This document shows positions 58,481 to 64,000 of a stretch of 64,000 bases of DNA, piece after piece. Every line of letters starts with the position of its first letter. Position 1 is the stretch's first letter. Source of the DNA: Castanea sativa (Eukaryota > Streptophyta > Magnoliopsida > Fagales > Fagaceae); assembly GCF_040712315.1 (NCBI RefSeq), contig NC_134015.1:54847464-54911463 (forward strand). The letters run 5' to 3'. The notes beneath the pieces were generated by a model. That model was not told the DNA's origin and ran no database searches. It saw only the letters and a list, made by a program, of their open reading frames with translations. The translations under genes were made by a program, and so were the position numbers.

Positions 58481-58900
58481 ATATTGAATAATTGAATTAC
58501 TTTTCATTAAATATTAATAGTGAATTAATGTGTAAATAATGCAATTCAATCACATAAACAAATATATAAATTGTCAAAATATGTACAAAAGCGAGTGTTC
58601 ATAAAAGATACGTGCGTAGTAGCAAAGTGGTCAAGTTCCTCTTTTTCTTTTTAATTTAATTTTATGGGAAAGTGGTCAAGCACTTGGTTTGTCATTCTCC
58701 AGCTTGGCTTGTGCGTAAATCTGGATGCCAAGATGGACGCCTTAAATTTTGGCTGGACCAAGTTAATTTTGTTTAAGAAAAATGATTTCAAAATATAATT
58801 ATGTTTTAAAAAACTACACCCATAAACTTAATAAAATAAGTCAATCAAAAAGCTTAACTATTCCTTTCTCAAAAAAAAAAAAAAAAAAAAACTTAACTAA
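58481..58900. repeat. Repeated intergenic unit with GGTCAAGC(A/T)CTTGGTTTGT
   Basis: Shared with 56440-56690 plus 57471-57560 (same direction) and with 61900-62180 (opposite direction). The common parts are CCAGCTTGGCTTGTGCGTA, TGCCAAGATGGA(T/C)GCC and AATAAAA(T)AGTCAAT(C/A)AAAAAGCTT. Confidence 0.75.
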
Positions 58901-59465
58901 TCTATAAAATACTATAAAATCAAAATCTTTAACTTTTTACTGAGCTCACAATATTTTGACACATAAGCTTCTTCCACCATTTTGCATATCATTTATATTT
59001 TTTTGGATTAATTTATTTTACTCTAATTTTATACTAATAAACAGCCCCCTTTTCCCGATAAGCACCCCTGCACACACTCTCTCGCAGATGTGTTTAATTC
59101 AACGTCTCTCTCTTTAGCTCAACACCACCGTAAAATCTTCAAGACTTCAACCAAACTGAAAAGTCTCACTTTACTACCATAAAAGTTAGACTCTTTTGTA
59201 GTGGTACTATAAGTTAAGTGATGTATTTGAACTTGATGAGAGAGTATAATTAAGAGTGTGTATATATGTTTTTATCAGTTTGTTTGTTTCTCAAAAATAA
59301 AAAATAAAAAACAAAAAAAAAACCTCACAATTTAATCAAATTGGTAATATTGGCAACAAAGCATCACATGGTTTGAAGTCGACTGTTTCATCTTCCAAAC
59401 ATAATCCCAAAATTTTTATACCCACTTTTGGACGCCAGCATGACGAAATCAAAATGGGATACTTA
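58901..59465. other. AT-rich intergenic DNA
   Basis: No gene or repeat recognised. Confidence 0.4.
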
Positions 59466-59729
59466 GGAGCGTTTGGAAAGCGCGTTTTGCACTTCCCACG
59501 TCTAGCGTTTACGTTTTATTTTTTGTATTTTTTGTTTTTGGAGCTGTGATTGTTGACTTTTCTGTGTGAATAGTGCACATCGGTAAGTCTCGTACACTGT
59601 TCACAGGGACCTACAAACCTTACTTTTCAGCAATTTTTTCATTAAAAATACGTCCCACAATATTATTCACACGGTTTAAAATTATTTTACTATAATATTT
59701 TCAGTTTTCAGTTGTATCCAAACGAACAG
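59466..59729. mobile_element. MITE of the TGTTTGGAT family, inverted copy
   Basis: The ends are GGAGCGTTTGG and CCAAACGAACAG, with TTA on both sides (59463-59465 and 59730-59732). The interior, read on the minus strand, matches the copies at 8515 and 8997 (AAAATTATTTTAC, GTCCCACAAT, CACTGTTCAC). Confidence 0.85.
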
Positions 59730-60428
59730 TTAACAATTAACATCTCACATAAAAGAGAAGCCAGGTCTGGATTGGCTAATATATTTTTTAGGCCCAATCT
59801 CATGGGACTTCTAAATATTAATAACATTTTAAATTATATTTTACCTGTTTGATAGGAAAAAATATATATATTTTTTCAATAGAATAGTTTAGGAATAGGC
59901 TGAAAGGCTTTAAATTAACTTCTTTTAAAAAAAAAAATCTTAAATCCTACCATTTTTTATTGAACTCTTGGATTGATTTTTCCTAACATCATCATTGATA
60001 ATTTGATATAAAATAATGTCATTTTAATTCATGGTATGAATTTTCCAAGTTTGAAAGACTTAATCTTGATCAAAACCTGTAGAGGCTTTTAAGGTTTTAA
60101 AAAAATATAGCCTATTTTCGACTAAAGCAAACGGTATTTGTAATGCTCTGTGTTTTCATTTGGATTGGTAGAGGAATTTTAGTGATGAGTTCTGTTGGCG
60201 ACAAAATGAGATATTTGGATGACCAATTTGAACAATTCGGAAATTGCAAAACAATAACATTTTAGATTTTGTGAATAAGGTAGTGTCCATTTTCTTTGAT
60301 GATTTATGAGAAGCTCCTCAACAACATAGTTAGAGCTCTGTGAGTAGTTGTTATCTATGTGGTCGAATTTGGAACAAGTTTACTTACTGATTTATTTTTT
60401 TTGTTTATGGGTAAAAGAAAATACTTCA
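59730..60428. other. AT-rich intergenic DNA
   Basis: A broken stretch near 60150-60330 (TTGGTAGAGGAATTTTAG...TTTTGTGAATAAGG) may be a decayed coding fragment, but I cannot name it. Confidence 0.3.
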
Positions 60429-60549
60429 TGTGAGGATACTTCTCCAATTAATCGGATTTATCCGCTTTGGGAGCCAATCCCTCACGGTTTATCGGCTCAA
60501 GCGACATAGGAGCGTACGGATCTTCACCCTCTGGGGGCTTTACACCGCA

Positions 60550-60592
60550 GTCCCACATCGGCAAGAGTTCCCTCCCACACATGGTTTATAAG
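60550..60592 (+). promoter_or_regulatory. USE-like plus TATA-like promoter, left arm
   Basis: GTCCCACATCG (60550-60560) is an exact match to the plant snRNA upstream sequence element RTCCCACATCG. TTTATAAG (60585-60592) follows after 24 bases, the short spacing known for Pol III-type plant snRNA promoters. A start would fall near the centre of the palindrome. The first T-run on this strand is at about 60835-60844. Confidence 0.55.
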
Positions 60593-60643
60593 CTTTTGGA
60601 GCGACCATGTGTAGTAGTGGTACACACATGGTCGCTCCAGAAG

Positions 60644-60686
60644 CTTATAAACCATGTGTGGGAGGGAACTCTTGCCGATGTGGGGC
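60644..60686 (-). promoter_or_regulatory. USE-like plus TATA-like promoter, right arm
   Basis: This is the mirror of the left-arm signals. On the minus strand GCCCCACATCG has one change from the consensus and is followed by TTTATAAG at the same spacing. It points towards the left-arm promoter. Confidence 0.5.
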
Positions 60687-61084
60687 TGCGGTGTAAAGCC
60701 CCCAGAGGGTGAAGATCCGTACGCTCCTATGTCGCTTGAGCCGATAAACCGTGAGGGACTGGCTCTCAAAGCGGATAAATTCGATTAATTGGAGAAGTAT
60801 CCTCACACTTCACTAATAGAATAAATGCTTACTATTTTTTTTTTCACTTCTGTAAATAAGGTTAAGCATGCCGATCACTTATATGTAGTAAAAAATTAGG
60901 AAAAAAAAAATTCTAATTTTTTGTATTTATCCTTTTTGGGTTTTTCTTTTGTAACAAAATTAAAGTTTTATGTTAGTGGTAATGTCAGGGAAAATATGTT
61001 TATTTTTAAACAAAATTTTTTATTTTCATTTATTTCAAGTTGGTAAATTTAGCAAAATAAATCTTTTTAATTTTAATTTGATTA

Positions 61085-62099
61085 TCTTGTGCAATGCACG
61101 GGATAACAACCAGTGATGACTAAACATATAAAAGTTAGCAGCTTACTTCTCAAAAAAAAAAACAAAACACACACACACACACACTAATGACTAAACACAT
61201 TTGAAGTGTGATTTTTTTTTTTTTTTTGAGAATCATTTAAAGTGTGATTAGTTTTTGTATACCGGCAAACAATTTGTTGAACTTTGGACCGTGTTTTTCT
61301 CAATTATAATTTCCTTTTTGGAATTTTACTTGTTTTTAATATGTAAATAATTGGCTGTTCTAGTTGAGAACAATGATTTGGAATTTTAGTTTTAATGTCA
61401 AATATTTTTTATACATATTTTTTCTTCTATTTGGTATAGTAAAAATATATATTGTCTTGATTGATGGGTCAGTACACAAAAATTGTTATTTTTTAAATCA
61501 AGTTTGTGCTCTCATCTTAGTTCTCTTGAAATATATCAGTGTGGTACTCCATTTTTACCTAAATAGTAAATTTCATTAATTAAATTTATGGTAAAATACT
61601 ATTTGAAACAAGACAATACTATATTATTATATTCTGATGGTTCTAAATGATTTTTTTAAGGATTTGAATTAAGTCTAGCGCTTCTAGTGCCACTGGACAC
61701 TGAGTCAAACTGCTCCATTTTTTTAATTCACAAACTTGGTGCAAAGTTCAATGAATTGTTTGGCGGTACACATAAACTAATGGCAGCACTTTAAATGTGA
61801 TTACTGTTTAATCATTAGTGTGTGTGTTTGTTTTTTTGTTTGTTTTTTTTTTTGAGAAGTAGGCTGCTAACTTTTATATGATTAGTCATCATTAGTTAAG
61901 CTTTTTGATTGACTTATTTTATTAAGTTATGGCTTATGGGTATAATTTTTTTTAAAATAATTATATTTTGAAATAACTTTTCTTAAAACAAAATTAACTT
62001 GGTCCAGCCAACAATTAAGGCGTCCATCTTGGCATCCAGATTTACACACAAGCCAAGTTGAAGAAAGACAAACCAAGAGCTTGACCACTTTCCCATAAA

Positions 62100-62134
<35 letters not shown>

Positions 62135-62250
62135 GAAAGTGTGTTTATAAAAGAAACACACATAGTAGGGTAGTGGTCAAGCTCCTTTATAGATATATAT
62201 ATACTATTTGAGATAAGACAATAGTATATTGCTAGTACATTCTTATGATT
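61085..62250. repeat. Inverted and direct intergenic units
   Basis: 61119-61215 is inverted at 61790-61900 (ATAAAAGTTAGCAGC, ACTTCTCAAAAAAAAAAAC, CACACACACTAATGA). The part 61196-61640 is a direct copy of 58020-58480. The part 61735-62180 is an inverted copy of units at 58020-58110 and 58590-58860. A TA/CA microsatellite lies at about 62104-62135. Confidence 0.75.
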
Positions 62251-62676
62251 CTAAATGATTTTCTTAATTCTCATATAAAATCTATTTTGTAAGATTACAT
62301 GATTTGAATACCATTGATATTTGTTTTTTAAAGTGTTGTTATACAAATGGAATACAATGAAACACAAGTGCCGTGAGACCCATTTTTAATAAAAGCTTTG
62401 TTGAAAAAAGTGGTTTGTGATTCTTAAAAAAAAAAGAAAAAAAAAAAAAAAAAGCTAAAAGGCAAACACTGATACTTTCATCAATTCAAATGGATACCAA
62501 GTATCACATGTCTAAATTGTATTGAAGAAAGAAAAAAAGTATCACATGTCAAAATGGTTTTCTTCACATGTCTAAAGTATCATATATTACTACTTGCTTC
62601 CGTGTACACCACTGCAGGTTGAATCCAAACTTTGTATAAGCCTGGTAGCTTCTTTGTGTACTTTCTCCTTTTGACC

Positions 62677-62707
<31 letters not shown>

Positions 62708-64000
62708 ACAATTTTTTGTCTTTTTCTGCAATTTTATGTTATATTTTTCAGTGTGGAATAACTTTATAGAGAGGAAAAAATATTAAAATAACCAAAAAGA
62801 CTAATTTTATGTCATTTTCATTTATTTATTTAATTTTTTTTATTAAACGGAACCCACTTTTGTACAACCTTAACAAGCACCTATGCGGTGTTTGTTAACA
62901 TTTGCCAAAAAAAAAAAAAAGAGGTATTCTTCACACACCATTTTGTAGTGTGTATCCAGACTTTTAACTAGCTGTTCTATTCCTTACCCCATGGAATAAC
63001 CCATGAGATAATTTGAAAACTTTCTACAATGATAATATGATTGATTGAACTTGGAATTTCCAAATTCACATCACATCTCATATCAATAAACATACTATTC
63101 AAATACATGTGAAAGTTATATTGTATCTAGGCTAGAGTAGAATTTCTATCATGTATTAAAAAAAAATATTTAGTAAGATTTTCCAAAAAATGAATCGTTT
63201 TTCGTTATTATATACTAATAACATGAGCACTGATAAACGTTGATAGTAAAAGATTTAGAAACTGACTTGATAGTAAAGTAAACAATTTTGTTTCCTTTTG
63301 TCACCAAACTTTTTAAATATATTTTCGCTTCTTAATCAACACTGATATCTAAACATTTTGAATCTCTTTTCTTGTTCTATTCTGCTATTTATTTTATGAT
63401 TTGTATTAAATATTACAAATTTAAAATAGATTTAAATCCTTTAATTTAGAGTTCTTAAGGTCCTTCTACCGTACGCCGTAGAGTTCCTGAAATTATGTAC
63501 ATCTACTTTAAAATAATTTTATTGAATTTTACCACATTATAAATGATTTAATCTATATCAAAATAGTGATAGTTAACATTTTTCTTTAAAATGTCAATGA
63601 TGCATTTAAATATAATTTTCTTGTTTCAAACTAAATGGATAGGATATTAGGAATTCTATGGTGTAGTTACCTTGAGAATTTTAGAAGACCTTGATCTAAT
63701 TTAAAGGTATTTTACATTATTTAAAATTTTAAATGACACTACATTTTGTAAACCATCAAATTTAGAAAATAAATCTCAACAGTAAAATAGAGAAAATTTT
63801 GTACCTTTTTTCTCTCCCTTGAACTTTTTTAGCCTTATGAGAATTAACTTCGATTGATCATTTCTGATTTATTGAGCAATGAATCACTTTATTTATTTAT
63901 TTAATAATTTAGCAATGAATCACTTTACTTCGCACGTGGAGCCTTTTTAATAATAACCATATCATATTGATTTTGTGCATTTATAATCTTTATTCTAAGA
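62251..64000. other. AT-rich intergenic DNA to the window end
   Basis: A fragment of the TGTTTGGAT MITE family (GTGAGACCCATTTTTAATAAAA) lies at about 62330-62400. A 24-bp A-rich insertion flanked by AAGTATCACATGTC copies is at 62499-62550. No gene is recognised. Confidence 0.45.

Larger units (their letters stand above)
60429..60807. mobile_element. Palindromic foldback element with TG...CA ends
   Basis: Two 184-base arms (60429-60612 and 60624-60807) are inverted copies with about five mismatches and no gaps, around an 11-base centre. The outer ends read TGTGAGGATAC and GTATCCTCACA, and CTTCA lies directly outside both (60424-60428 and 60808-60812). TG...CA ends with a 5-bp target duplication are what retroviral-type integrase leaves, which suggests an LTR-derived (TRIM-like) origin. 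The arms are GC-richer than their surroundings. Matching open frames on both strands (81 codons each) are products of the symmetry. Each arm carries a USE-like and a TATA-like site, listed separately. Confidence 0.9.

Noticed and set aside
60550..60686. A U6 or U3 snRNA gene
   Set aside because: USE and TATA signals are present, but no snRNA sequence follows the TATA site on either strand.
60467..60769. Two 81-codon open frames on opposite strands with nearly the same protein
   Set aside because: They are mirror products of the palindrome. Their frames follow the inverted repeat and show no domain.
1..64000. CRISPR array, bacterial operon or viral genome segment
   Set aside because: No regular repeat-spacer array, no operon-like gene packing and no viral gene set; all coding features are plant genes or plant retroelements.

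Overview
The window is nuclear DNA of a woody eudicot. AT-rich intergenic DNA, split genes with GT-AG introns, a TIR-NBS-LRR gene, a Casparian strip protein, a NAC factor, a chloroplast-targeted lumenal protein and a MIR169 hairpin all say flowering plant. The many small TIR elements beginning like GGGTNTGTTTGG, and the TIR domain style of the resistance gene, look like Fagaceae (oak, chestnut or beech) to me; the order or family is an inference. No bacterial, viral or CRISPR feature is present.

Layout. 0-7 kb: end of a Tourist-like MITE, a broken LINE RNase H fragment, then a seven-exon endosulfine (ENSA/ARPP19) gene on the minus strand (2924-6470). 7-17 kb: no protein gene, but a MIR169 hairpin (13276-13505) among MITEs, G/T-rich and C/T-rich simple sequence and two fields of a degenerate GGTCCATTTT-type short repeat. 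17.5-22 kb: a three-exon Casparian strip membrane protein gene (+) and a two-exon PsbQ-like NDH lumenal subunit gene (-), tail to tail. 22-35 kb: a transposon-rich block with a decayed TIR-NBS-LRR pseudogene (26146-28740, -), a relic of the 5' part of a second one (about 31.96-32.22 kb), and several MITEs with clear target-site duplications. 35-40 kb: a copied fragment of the MPO1-like gene, a truncated and mutated Ty1/copia element, and a copied intergenic segment. 41-50 kb: an MPO1/DUF962-like gene (+) with a LINE in its first intron, tail to tail with an intact six-exon CYP704B-type P450 gene (-). 50-54 kb: a three-exon NAP-type NAC gene (-). 54-64 kb: no protein gene; tandem repeats, a hAT element, repeated intergenic units in both orientations, and a 379-bp near-perfect palindromic element at 60.4 kb.

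Six protein genes look intact at the exon level: ENSA-like, CASP, PNSL2-like, MPO1-like, CYP704B-like and NAC. For each, the exon phases join without a break and the summed length fits the family. They do not form a pathway. The most unusual items are the palindromic element at 60429-60807, which has TG...CA ends, a 5-bp target duplication and convergent snRNA-type USE/TATA signals; a set of very short poly(A) insertions flanked by long target duplications; the MIR169 locus; and two local segmental duplications with later insertions.
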